A DNA stretch of 64,000 bases, taken from Neonectria sp. B-13. Lineage: Eukaryota > Ascomycota > Sordariomycetes > Hypocreales > Nectriaceae. Shown one piece after another: positions 34,466 to 45,540 of this stretch. Position 1 is the first letter of the stretch; every line of letters starts with the position of its first letter. Under the pieces are notes generated by a model, which ran no database searches, was not told the origin of the DNA, and was given only the letters and a program-made list of their open reading frames with translations. The stretch lies in assembly GCA_002682825.1 (NCBI GenBank), contig NOKP01000025.1, positions 651,393-715,392 on the forward strand. Reading direction: 5' to 3'. Both the position numbers and the translations under genes were made by a program.

Positions 34466-35646
34466 CCCCGTCGCCTAATCTGGTCCTTCATCACCATGTC
34501 CTCTTATCACCCAGCCTCTTCCTCTGCCGCTTCCACCTCCCGAACCCCACGGAAGCTTCGCAAGCGACAGCGACCCGCCAGCCAAAGAGACACTCCCCTT
34601 GAGAATCTCCGTCCCACCGCATGATCAACCCCCCCCGAGAATGGCACAGAGAACCAAGAAACCAGACAAGTTGGGTGACTGGGGACGAAGAGACGACATG
34701 TCAGAGGGACCCTCCTTTCTCAACCTTCACTTCCACCCGTACAAAAGCCTTCTGTTTGTCCCCCTTGACCCCCGTGTGGGTAAACCCGGTCGGTCCTTTG
34801 CTTCAGCCAGCCCTCGTTGGTCATTAACTCTTCCCGTCTCTTCGATTTTTCTTCTCTCTCTGGTTGTACTACATTTTGCCAGCAGCACGACCGCTGCTTC
34901 AAATCCGGAGGAAGTGGGGGGCGTTTGTTGGACTTATTTTCTTCTTGTATTTTGCTGCACTTCTCGTCATTCCTGATCCAGAAACATTGCCATTCTCCCA
35001 CAGAAGGAACCAAAAAAAAAAAGGAAGGCACTCCGAAACGAAAGCGGATGGGTCGCACGTGTCCAATGATATCCAGCGTCAGATTGACATCATTCCCCCA
35101 AACCGAAAAAGCTCAGCGGGAGTTGGAAGTTCTATGTTCTATGCACCTAATATGGTGGTGGTACATTGGAAAGATAAAAAGCGATGAGTGTCCATACGGA
35201 AGAACCTATGCAGATGCAAAATGCGCCTCCCCCCTTATTGTACATGTAATGTGTGAGCGTGTGTATGTGGTCTCTTCGTCTACAAGCCTGTCCGTCAACC
35301 AGTCGGCCAAACGCCGCAATGTCGAGACGCCTAAATTTTCTTGCCCTTCCCTCCTTCGGTGTCGTCATGGTTTTCGTTGGCTCCCCGGTACGCCCCGGAC
35401 CGGGGGAACTGATAGTAATATACATTTGGATCGTCGGTGCTCTATCCAGAGATTTCGGCGATCCATGAGCGGAATGCGTCTTTCTTCTCCCAGCTCCGGT
35501 GGAACTTCGTTTTCGTTTTCAAATTATGATGGTGGTGTTACAAGGTGACGAGCCAAGAATGGAAACACCCGTAGTACCTTTTTGTTTTGTGTGTCATGAA
35601 CCCCATTTTAGCGTTGTCACCGATGCCTCTTCGTCATGGCCTACCT
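34466..35646. other. Convergent 3' region, snx3 / rim2
   Basis: About 1.2 kb with a run of 11 A at 35013-35023. A stop-free plus-strand stretch (34817-35548) has no family resemblance. It is probably the two 3' UTRs. Confidence 0.5.
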
Positions 35647-37007
35647 CTAGGCAGGCGTGTTGAAGAGACGGAGGATGCCCTCGTACATGCCGAACATGAT
35701 GGCGGCGCTGGGCACGGTGCGCATGAGATGAGGCGTCAGGCCGCCGTAGAGACCCATGAGGCCCTCCTCGACCCAGACGAGTTTGAAGCACTGGACCAAT
35801 CCGGTGTACTTGGGGAGGCCGCCGTCTATCGGCGCCTGTCGTAGTCGCGTTCGAGCAACCTAATTCTCGAGAGTTAGCATGTCGTGAAGTGGTAAAAGAA
35901 GGGAAAAGAGTGAAATCGCACCTCGTGGGGATATGCGATGACGGCAGCGACCAACTTGGCACTGCCGGCAGCGCCTACCTTGCCCGTCCAGTCGATCGTC
36001 TTGTCCCACCACGTCTTGTCCCTACCGCTGCGTACGATCTCGGCCTCCCTTCGGGCGAGGGACACCTTGATCTGCTCGTACAGCATCCAGTGCATAGTCG
36101 ACTCGACGACACCGAGGTAGCTGGCGCTCATGCCCCGGTAGAGGCTGCGGGCGCCCTCGTCGCGCAGGATCTGGCGCACACAGTCGTAGCTGTTGCGGTA
36201 CTGGCGGAGCTTGGCACCACCGCTGCGCTCCGAGACGTTCTTGTCGAGCTGCAGACGGGTCTTGATCATCCAGATGGGGTTTGTGACGGTGGAAGTGACG
36301 ACGCCGGCAGCGACGCCGGCGGTGAGGTGGACCCAGGGAGCCTCACGGCCTTGGTTGGCGTACTGGGAGATGATGCGTTTGCCGTTGCCGTAGACGTAGA
36401 AGTTGATGCTGCGGGCGGGGATGACGCCAACGAGGTTGGGACCGAGGCCCTTGAAGAGAGCGCGCCAGCCTTCATTTTTGTAGACGGAGCCGAGAATCTG
36501 CAGAGTGTCGTTGAGGTGGTAGAGGGCGCCGCGAGCGGGATTGAGGCGGCCGAGGGTTTGCATCTGGGCCTCGCGCGTGGCTCGGATCTGGGCCTGGTAG
36601 AAGTCGGACTGCAGTCGTGTCTTGAGGACGTCGAGGGGTGCTGTGAGGGTTGCGGCCGTCATGCCGCCGGCTCTAGAGAAGGGCCATATGCGTTAGCTTG
36701 TTGCCTCCAGTTTAACAGAGCGGTTGCTTGTAGGAGAGCAGTTGTAGTAAAGCAATTGCAATCGCACACTGCAAAGGAAGAAGTAGACGTACGCGCCGGC
36801 GACAAGGTGCACCCATGACTTGGCAAACGGCAAAGCCTTGACAGTGCCATCGGCCATAGTATCATCGGGGATGACATCGCCCGTCTCCCGAGACTGCATC
36901 AGTGCAGCGTGATCTCTGGGCGTCTTGGTGTGACTAAAGGGCCGTTCGTCGCGGCTGGCGACCAGCGTCGTAGACTGAGGGACCGTCATTTGGGAGGCGG
37001 CCGTCAT
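35647..37007 (-). CDS. rim2: Mitochondrial pyrimidine nucleotide carrier (Rim2-like)
   Basis: Exons 37007-36793, 36672-35922 and 35859-35647; introns of 120 and 62 bp; 392 residues. It is a three-repeat member of the mitochondrial carrier family. The signatures are PLDVLKTRLQ, PIWMIKTRLQ and PHEVARTRLR; intron 2 falls inside the third one (HE|VA). The Trp in the second signature is the hallmark of the Rim2/SLC25A33/36 group, which exchanges pyrimidine nucleotides across the inner mitochondrial membrane. The long N-terminus before the first helix (about 60 residues) and the insertion between helices 1 and 2 (ATREAQMQTLGRLNPARG) also fit this group. The start MTAASQMTVPQ is the first ATG in the open frame. 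Confidence 0.93.
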
Positions 37008-37638
37008 GGCTCAGTTCTGGTTGATTTCGTCTCGATTGGATGCAATTATTGATCGTGATTTTGGAGTTGTCGACTTGCGCCGCGCGGGATGGCCGGCGAT
37101 GCGATGGGAGGGACAGAGAGCTGAGGGAGGATCAGGTGCAGGAGATTCAAGACAATGACGAGCACTCTCTACTTCCGCAGATCCCAAAGTGCCGTTAAGG
37201 TAGGATGGGGTGTCGTGAAGACAGAGAGCGTGTGGGTGACGGAAAAGAAGAAGAAATTTTATTAAGAGGATTAATTAGTTCGGTGTTGCAGGAGCAAGGG
37301 AAGCAGGTGCAACTGTCATTGTTCTCTTCTGGAGGCTTAGAAAATTAGAGCCGACTTTTTTTTCTTCTCCATGAATCAGGGATTGCGACTGGACGAGACG
37401 CGCCTGCACTTTCCTTCCAGCTCAAGTGGTCATCGGTCAATGGATCCATCCCGAGTGGGCCCGGCCCGTCCAGCGTCCCGGGTCCCGACGATTCAGACAC
37501 TATCACTTAAATCACGGAGGACTCAACTCGATTCATTCACATATATTCGTTATTTCTGTCGTCCGTCTCTGTTTCCATAACACATTCCAACCCTCCTTTT
37601 CTTTCCATCCATATCCCATAGAAGGCCATCTCCCAGTC
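37008..37638. other. Tandem intergenic region, regulator 3' end and rim2 promoter
   Basis: About 630 bp between two minus-strand genes. It holds the rim2 promoter and leader next to 37007 and the 3' UTR of the Zn2Cys6 gene next to 37639. Nothing else seen. Confidence 0.55.
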
Positions 37639-39653
37639 CTAGCTAGGCGATGCATTGACTGAGCCGTCGCTGCTTCGAGCCGCATTCGTTGACTTGGAGG
37701 TATTCGCCGATGCCATTTCCATCATCGGAGCCACGCCATGACCTGGTTGTGAGAATTCAAGTGGCCGATCGACTGCTTCGGCTCCAGTTTGGTGTCCTGC
37801 GACCAGACTTGGTCGGTGCCTCTCCGCGCTCAGGTCGAACCTGTTCATTGGGATAGAAGTAGGCGGCTCCAATGTTGTTAAATGGACTTTGTCTCGGCTG
37901 GGTGACTGTGAACCATCTTTCATCGTTGACCCTGCTGTGCCTGGCGTCTTCTCGCCCGATGTCTGACCCGTGTCGTGTCTGTCGCTGAGGCGACTGGCCT
38001 GCGCATCCCTTGCCTCAGAGGCATCTGATCCGCAGTCTCCTTCTCCTTCTCCAGAATCACCGCCTTTCATGTTCATCTCCTGTCTAAGTCTTCCCATCTC
38101 ATCCTCTGTGACCGTCTTCCAGCTGCACTTAGCATGCTTCTTGGTGCATCCCACACATGCCGTCAAATGTTTCACACATTGGACTTTAAGTCGTCGACAT
38201 CGGTCACATGGCGGATTTATCACCTCCCCCTTTCCTAATTGGTCTGTCCTATGTGTGATAATGGATCGAAAGGCTTCCGCTCGGCTGTCCATAACGGGCT
38301 GGCCAATCATCTCTCCGGCCCCATATCGACCGGTTGAGCCAGGAGGAGCATAAGCATGAAAAGCGCTGTGAGATGGTGACCGAGGGCCTACGCCGACCAA
38401 CGACATTCCAGCTGCAGAAGTGGCCCGAGACGGTGGTGGGGATGCTGAGGCCGCGATGAATTGTTGGAGGAGATCCGCGTGGAGGTCATAGGACGGACTG
38501 AAGTTGGTATTTCGCGGGTTGTGGTTTACAGGCTGGAATCTGGGCCCATCTTGCGCATTACGACGACGCCGGATGTCTTGTTTTCGTTGACCGAGTCTGT
38601 GGTTGAGGATACGCGCCCTTGCTGCCACTTCATCCGCCTTTTTGTAGAGAATCGAGGTCCTCTGCTCGAGAATATCCAGCGTCGCCAGCTCTGCCGCTTC
38701 ATCTTCTTCGAGGGGCTGGTCAAGCGGGAAGCGGTCCAAAGCGCCAGACCAGACCAGGCGCCAGTCGTCCTCGGTGATCTCTACCTGTACCCCATTGAGA
38801 ATAAACTGACACCAGCGCGAGCCGTCGGGCATTGGGGTCAAGGCAAACTCTTTTGGGTTGGACCGGGCGTAACTGACAATATCGAGCCAGCTCACGGGAT
38901 TAGAGAAGGGTTGGAGCGGCGTGGTTTTGATGGGCCCATCAAAGAACTTTTCAATACCCCTGAGAAGCCGAGGGCCTGTCAGTCTGGCTCCCAGGCTTGC
39001 AGCGAGACTCTCATGTTGGTCTATGACATCTAGGGTCGTTGATTAGCCTGCTGACGGAACAAAACTGGGGAGCTAGGGAACGTACTTTCGTACTCGCCAA
39101 TGAGGCCAACGATATCGGAGAAGGTATCGCCGTCGCCCTGGATGAGACTCAAATGTGAGGGATTCGACCTCGGTAGATATTGAATGAAGCCAGGCGCGCC
39201 TTGATACCGAGTTAGCGTAATTCCTAGAGCCGCAAGCTTTGCTAGTACACTGAAGCGAAAATAGGCGAAAATCGAGCACGAAAATCGAGCATCCTGGAGT
39301 CGTGCAAAAAGGGCGAGTGAGGAGGACAGTGGGCGACAAATGGCCGACACATGCACTGTTGCACGCGCAATACACGATGCAGGCTTGTAGAAAAGGGTCG
39401 AGACAACAGGCAGGCACAAAAGTTGGCGGTCCGGCAGAATATGAAGCAAATGAACCCTGCTTCATGCTACAAATGGAAGATGGGACATGCCTGAGGCCGA
39501 GGCGACAGGTTTTGGGATGGAGGCGATATTTTTAGTCGCAATAGACTTACCTGGCTGGAGTTGGGTGTGCGCATGCTGAGGACGTCCTGGCTGACCGGCG
39601 TCGTCGGTGTCACGCTTTCGTTTTTGAGGCTCCGAGTCCACGACATGGGCCAT
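37639..39653 (-). CDS. Fungal regulator with an internal Zn2Cys6 cluster
   Basis: Exons 39653-39551, 39199-39086 and 39029-37639; introns of 351 and 56 bp; 535 residues. A basic start (QKRKRD) is followed by a conserved N-terminal domain (FSDIVGLIGEYE, ESLAASLGARLTGPRLL, SWLDIVSYARSNP) and an acidic helix. A Gal4-type cluster lies far inside at Cys347, 350, 357, 364, 367 and 374 (CDRCRRLKVQC.. CVGC..KC; spacing 2-6-6-2-6). The C-terminal 160 residues are Ser/Pro-rich and disordered. Most fungal Zn2Cys6 factors carry the cluster near the N-terminus, and I see no fungal-specific TF middle-homology region here. A DNA-binding regulator is the likeliest role; the target is unknown. The first exon and the join across the 351-bp intron 1 (branch GCTAAC) are the weaker part of the model. 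Confidence 0.8.
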
Positions 39654-41534
39654 GTTGGCCTTGCCGGCAGGTATCTTTTGCGTATATGCGAATGAGCGGG
39701 TTTGCGTGTCGCGGTGGTGGTGAGGACAAGGTCACCTCAGTCACAGTGGTCAAGAATGCGGGGCCCTCTGAACTGGGCAGGGCAGTGCTCGAGGGGAGGA
39801 TCTCAAAAGAAACCCTCTTGTAGAGTATAAGGTTGTGTGGGTATGAGTGGGCGTAAACGCTGCAACTAATAAGACGGGAGAGGGCGAGAGGAAAGGGCGA
39901 ATGTGGGTGAGAGATTTGCGGGACTCGGGGTATAAGAGAAAGGGCAACGCGAGTGGCGAGAATCTGGGCTTGGGAAGTGGAGAGACAATGTGATGGAGGA
40001 GACAGACGGTCAGAGGGAGTAGAAGGAGGGAAGCGGGAGAATGGGAAGTAGGAGACGAAGACGAAGAAGCGGAGAGAATGAAGAGAGACTGGAGGGGAAG
40101 AAGACAGGAGGAGGAGGAGGGTAAAGGGCCACCGGAAATGCTATTGGAGATGCATGGCGAAGCTGTAGAGTCTCTGTTGATCTGAGTCTGGAGATGAATG
40201 CCCTGTCCTGCGAGCCGATGGCGAGGATGAACGCCGCTTCTCCCAACGCAACGGTCGCGACTCAGGTGATTCTTGGGAGTAGTAAATTGGTCATTGACTC
40301 GTCCACAAATGTGGCTGTTAGAGTGTCAACGCAAAGACCAAAACGGCGTTGTGAGGAAAGCAAGTTTAAAAGAGTAAATAAATGGACCGATGAAGAGGCC
40401 AAGAGACAAGAGCACAGAAAGTGCCGGGCCGAAGTGGGGGGGCCCGAATTGAGCAGGAACGAAGCGAGACAAAGCAGAACAGGCCAAGACGGAACGGCGG
40501 ACAGGAATCGGAATGATGTCCTGAAGTTCAATTCAGTTCAGTGCATTCACTACCCGCCCGTTCCCCAGATGAGAAGCGAAGTTGGGAACGAGGTTGACGG
40601 GTTAATGGAAGGGCTAGTCCAAGGTATTTAATCGACGCATGCAACCAAGATCTACGGACGGGTAGGTAGGTCACCTGCAACGACGCAGCTCATCGTGCTT
40701 CAATTTACCAACTTAGGCCGTTAGGTAGCTGAAGACGCGGGATATCCACCCATAGTGCTGGTGCTTAGATACTTTGGACGGAACGCTGGAGATAGATACC
40801 TACTACTTCTCACATGCGAAGCTGCTCGATGCCATTGCCAGCCCTGGGCTGCATCCGTTCCTTGTGCCAGCCCAGAGAGCCCAGAGAGCCCAGGCAAGGA
40901 GGCTGTGCTGCATCTCAGGCCGGCACCGGTCCGGATGGAAGGATGGCCTGGTGGCTGGCTGCTGCAGTTGGCATTGGATTCTCCTCCACAGGGTATGAAG
41001 TCATACATAATAACCCTGCCCGTCCTTGGTTCTCCCCGTCAGAGGGAGTCCGTCCGCCTGTGCTTGATGCCGCGCGCTTGGTCGTTGGTTGGTGTGCAGG
41101 ATGGATTGCCGCCAAATGCTACCCACCTGCTTCAAGTCCCCATGGCTCACACGAGTCTTTCGCCGCCTGCTTAAGATACATGCATAAACTAATCTGGAAG
41201 ATCTAGAGCCATAAACAGGGACTTACCAGAGAATTCCGAGTATTTCTTTTGCTGTCATGGACTACTTGTTACCACGTAGGTTGGTCGTACGAATGATGGA
41301 TGTTTGGACGAACCGCTCAAACCAGGCACCTTGAGAAATACACACCATCTGCTCCCCCCAAATAACCACATCCTTCCTACCAAACCCCCCGCAAGACAAG
41401 CACCCACCACTAACCTAATCCCACATCCAACTCCCACCAACCCCACCAAACCCGCCATCACCAAACCGACACCTCAAACCCAAGCTCCCGCAACAAACCA
41501 CCACAAACCACCTCCCCCCGAATACACATGCGCC
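39654..41534. other. Divergent promoter, Zn2Cys6 regulator / LSm7
   Basis: 1.9 kb. From 39900 to 40110 the plus strand is GA-rich, so CT-rich in the regulator's mRNA sense, a likely long leader. From 41330 to 41530 the plus strand is C/A-rich, the LSm7 leader. No gene recognised in between. Confidence 0.5.
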
Positions 41535-42078
41535 ATGTCCGATAGACCCGCTCACCGAGGCGCCCGCGGCGGAGGCGGCGGAGGCGGCCACGGAGGAGGA
41601 AACTTTCGCGGCGGTAGGGGCGGCGGTCGCGGAGGCGGCGCCGGCGGCAACCAGTCTGGCGAGCGCGAGCGTCCCAAGAAGGAGAATATCCTCGACCTGG
41701 CCAAGTACATGGACAAGCAGATCACCGTCAAGTTCAACGGCGGCCGCGAGGGTATGTAGCGTGCATCTCTCTCGCACGAATGGCGACACATGCTAACAGC
41801 TTCGCCATCGCAGTCAAGGGCACGCTGAAGGGCTACGACGCCCTCATGAACCTCGTCCTCGATGATGTCCACGAAGTAGTCCGAGGTGAGTCGCACATCA
41901 CATCTCCCAGGAACGCGCAGGGACACACCCCGCTAACAGCGCTCTAGACGACGAAGGAAACGAATCAACCCGCTCGCTCGGCCTCGTCGTCGTCCGAGGC
42001 ACCCTCCTCGTCCTCGTCAGCCCCGTCGATGGTAGCGAGGAGATCGCCAACCCCTTCATCCAGGCCGATGATGATTGA
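41535..42078 (+). CDS. lsm7: U6 snRNA-associated Sm-like protein LSm7
   Basis: Exons 41535-41751, 41814-41885 and 41948-42078; two introns of 62 bp each; 139 residues. The N-terminal 45 residues are an RGG-type Gly/Arg-rich tail (GGGRGGGAGG) absent from the short yeast and animal LSm7. Then come the Sm fold: ENILDLAKYMDKQITVKF, Sm1 GTLKGYDALMNLVLDD and Sm2 SLGLVVVRGTLLVLVSP. LSm7 is a subunit of the LSm2-8 ring on U6 snRNA and of the cytoplasmic LSm1-7 ring that promotes decapping of deadenylated mRNA. The convergent neighbour, PAN3, acts in deadenylation, the step before LSm1-7; closeness alone does not prove coregulation. Confidence 0.96.
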
Positions 42079-42455
42079 ACAACGAACGCCATTCTTGATT
42101 TCGTGGAAATCTGGGGAGGAGGAGGTGACAAGCTTACCAACGTGTTGGCCGTTGCTGTGGCATGCTGCGTGTGCGGCAGGCGGACATTGGGCTACGGGCT
42201 ATGCCCAGGCTTCTCCTCATCAAGACCCCATCAACTGTCGCGATACCTTCAGCTACGTGTGGAATCAAAGCCCCGTGGCCCCCTTCACCTCGTAGCTGGA
42301 TCTATCCCTGCGGCTTCACCGACACATGTCACATTCTAGGAGCAGTTAGTCTGCCACACAAGGTCACATAGAACACTGTCCTGTCGTCTGTTGAATCAAG
42401 GCAAAATATCATAAGCCAAAGTACTAGTATCATCTCGCTGCTTCACGTCACGCCT

Positions 42456-42485
42456 CGTCTCGTCTCGTCTCGTCTCGTCTCGTCT
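42456..42485. repeat. (CGTCT)6 microsatellite
   Basis: Six perfect CGTCT copies followed by CGCTC, noncoding. Confidence 0.97.
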
Positions 42486-42735
42486 CGCTCAGTCCTCCTA
42501 AACATAAACTCTCGGACACATTATGAGATCCCATAGGACCAACATCAACGCTGGCCCAACGCCTGACCTGTCGCCCCCCAACTGTGCTAACAAGTACACA
42601 AATACACCCTCAAAAGGGCCCGTTGCGCCATCATCAGCCAGACAGAAAGACCCATCAGATCCTAGATAATCAAAATCCCTGTCCTCTAGCCAAGTTGTCG
42701 ACAATGCTGTCTTCAAAGGGAAATCTACAGTGTCC

Positions 42736-42862
42736 TCATCAAGTGCCTCCTCGTCATGAAGTGTCCCCCCCTCATACCCCTCATGAAGTGCTTCCCTCTC
42801 ATGACGTACTTCCCCCTCATGAAGTGTTTTCCCCTCATGAAGTGCTTCCCCCTCATGCTCCC
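42736..42862. repeat. 18-bp minisatellite
   Basis: Units of the type TCATGAAGTGCTTCCCCC start at 42736, 42754, 42772, 42781, 42799, 42817 and 42835, with a partial one at 42853. The spacing is 18 bp except one half unit (9 bp) at 42772-42780. It lies 46 bp beyond the PAN3 stop, in its probable 3' UTR. The plus strand is open through it (HEVLPP units), but nothing around it supports coding. Confidence 0.95.
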
Positions 42863-42907
42863 GTTGTGTATCCGCAGATGGGCCGCGAGCAGCCTTTGCC
42901 CATTTTC

Positions 42908-45540
42908 CTAAAAGCTCCGTCCTTGCTTGTTGCCTTTGACGAGCTCGCCGAACGCGTTGCCCAGCTGCTTCTTTAGCTCCTTATAGCTTACGAGGAAGCT
43001 GGTCTGTTCGTCTCGGCTCGTTAGGCAGATCCTCTCATCCGTCCCGGCATCTAGTTTGTTCAGGCACCGTATCATGTGGCCCATGTCTAAGCCTGGGTTG
43101 CCGTTGCTATCCACTTGGTGGAAGACGTAGTCTCGGAATAACTTGAGCATGTATCGCTCGCCGTTTTCTGACCATGCCCGATCACCATCGAATTCCTGTC
43201 GCTCGTTGACCGCGCCCAGCTTCATCATTAACCTGGCGATTCTGCCATTCTCTAGCTCCCGATACAGGCATGAGTTGAGGGTATCAGTTGCGTGTAGGCT
43301 CTGATCCATCGTGGCGATGATCCGTCCAGCGATCCCTCGGATGAACTCGTCAATACCCTTCTGAGCTGGCGGTGGTTGAGGCGTGAGGAGCCAAAGGATC
43401 GTATCCCTTAGCTCCACCGAGTACGTCCGGCTCATTTGCTCTAGCGACATCTTGAGATTGGTGAGGTGTATGGGTAACGTAGTAGTTGTCAAGCACAGCA
43501 ATAGTCGACCAAACAGTACAAAATCCTCTTGCTGTTGCTCCAGGATGGGGCGTCGAGAGTCAAATTGCACTACATCGAGGATCGAGCATGCGCTGAGTCG
43601 AATCCGGTTTTTATCCGTCAATATGATTTTGCTCGCATCGATGCATCGTGCTGCCAGGTTAAGTGAATGGATCGCCTTGAGCGCATTTGCAATCTGGGTT
43701 ATGTATCCCCATACAACCGTCTCCGAAATGGGCGTTTTCTGTTGAAAGCGGCTGCCATGGGCCGGGTTCGGCGACAAATGAAGCTCAGCAAGTGTTTTGG
43801 AGAGAGGGTGGTAGTTCTGGACGAAAATGAGAGAGCTGTCTCCAAAGGCCCTGGTTGTAAAGGCATCCAGAATCGTCACCACCCCCCCGTTGTCGACTCG
43901 GCGCCACTCCTTGACCAGCCTGATGGCGTGCTCGTTCGTTAGACGGTATCCTTCGAGCCTCCGCAGGCAGTACAGATTTCCCGTCTTGGTCGACGTAGCC
44001 TTGTATACCCAACTAGGGTACCCGAAGACGTTGGCATTTTTCCTGTGGGTGGTATCCAGGGCGACGAGTGAGTGGTAATTATCCAGCTGGGGCAGCTGGG
44101 AGTTAGGCATGACTTGCAGTGATGCCTCTGCCTTTTTCTGGTATTCTTCCCGGAGCTTCTCGGCCATAAAGAAGTCGTGTGTCATGCGATGGTAGGGCAT
44201 CAAGTCCTCCCGATAGGGGCCGACAGGGGCATATAGGTGATGTTGGAGAGGCTGGAGAGATGTGGGAAAAGCTCCCTGTGCTTGGAAGTAGCTGGATCCA
44301 TGGCCGCCCAATCCGCCGTGGTCATCGGCGTAAGGGTTAAATTGAGGAGTGGACAGGGCCTGGGTGACGGAGGATATGGAGAAGGGGTCGAAGGAGACAG
44401 GGCCATCTTGGGAGGAGCCATTTGTGGTTGTCTGGATCAATTAGCAACATGGCGAGAAGCGGAGGATGTTATGCCGTACCGATGAGTTGAGTTCGAATGT
44501 AGGGGTGAATTCACGGATGGCGCCAGGGTTAAAGCCAACAGTGTCGTTGTCTTGAGATATGGTTGGGGTTCCGGCTGCTTATTCACGCGATCAGCAATAA
44601 GCCATAGAACAAACACCAGGAGACTCATACTGTTTAAGCCGCGTGGAGTGAAGGCTGGGGCGCTTGCGGCCTGAGAAGAGAAGGTGGGCTTCTTCCCTAG
44701 GTTTGCGGGGGTAAATGAGGGCGATTCGACATTTAATGCCTTCTTTGATCTAAGCACACCGGTTTGTTAGTCACAGTACGGTTGAGTATTGATCGCGTTC
44801 ACAGGGATGCGCCACTCCGATGCCGCTTCCTAATGGAGGAGTCGCATCTTCGATCCGCGGGGAGCAACGGCCTTGGATGTAAGAGAGTCACGCCTGGACT
44901 CTTCGAAATTCCAACCTCCGACCAGGGCGGTGTTTAGAAGACTTGTTGAACGTGCCCATGTAGGGCGGCAAAGATGGCGCATCCCATCTTGAGGCGGAGA
45001 ACGTCGGCCCATGCAGAACCACGTCAGGCGATATCAAAGAACCCCCTCAAACTTGTCATGACACCTTTGCCGGTGTCGGCGCTTCAACCAGACTTCAAGA
45101 TCGAACCAAGTCACCAAGAGCGACCATTTTGCGGACGAAAGTGAAGTTCTTACTGCCGTAGAAGTTGATTGGGCAAGGATCATGATGTTTGTTGGGCTTG
45201 CAATTCGACGAGGGGCCAAGTCGAAGGATCCCCTCCGATACACGCCGGGTATGGTTCTGGGCAGAGGGACGGAAAGAATCATGACCTACATTTCTTGATT
45301 GGAGTTTGTTTTGTTCTGATCATGGCTGAATGCGCAGCCCTGATCTTCGTATCGGCAATGGCCATAGATGAGGACGTTTCGGCAGAGGGTATCTTTGTTT
45401 TCTTGGGATCAAGTCAGCTAACGGACAATGGCAGCAGAGGAGATGTAAATGTGCAAGTTGCTTTACATACCGCGTCCCTTGGGCCTTGGAGACCCGATCT
45501 GGCGGCGTAGATCGGCCGGCGGATATCGCGACGTCGCCAT
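42908..45540 (-). CDS. pan3: PAN2-PAN3 deadenylase regulatory subunit PAN3
   Basis: Five exons: 45540-45471, 45401-45290, 44749-44631, 44574-44480 and 44431-42908; introns of 69, 540, 56 and 48 bp; 639 residues, matching the family. The N-terminus MATSRYPPADLRRQIGSP is followed by a CCCH zinc finger (Cys30, Cys39, Cys46, His50), which binds poly(A). Then come the PAM2-like region (DNDTVGFNPGAIREFTP), which binds Pab1, a pseudokinase domain (about residues 250-510; VALDTTHRKNANVFGYPSWVYKA-like start), a coiled coil and the C-terminal knob (DMGHMIRCLNKLDAG, SYKELKKQLGNAF), which bind PAN2. PAN3 brings PAN2 to poly(A) tails. The 540-bp intron 2 is unusually long for this window, and the donor AT|GTAGGT makes the codon after the finger ATA; that junction is the least sure. 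Confidence 0.92.

Larger units (their letters stand above)
42079..42907. other. Convergent 3' region, lsm7 / pan3
   Basis: About 830 bp with both 3' UTRs, a CGTCT microsatellite and an 18-bp minisatellite (separate entries). No gene seen. Confidence 0.6.

Noticed and set aside
34817..35548. 243-codon plus-strand frame after snx3
   Set aside because: No family resemblance, contains a lysine run from an A11 tract, no splice or leader signals; it lies in the convergent 3' UTR region.
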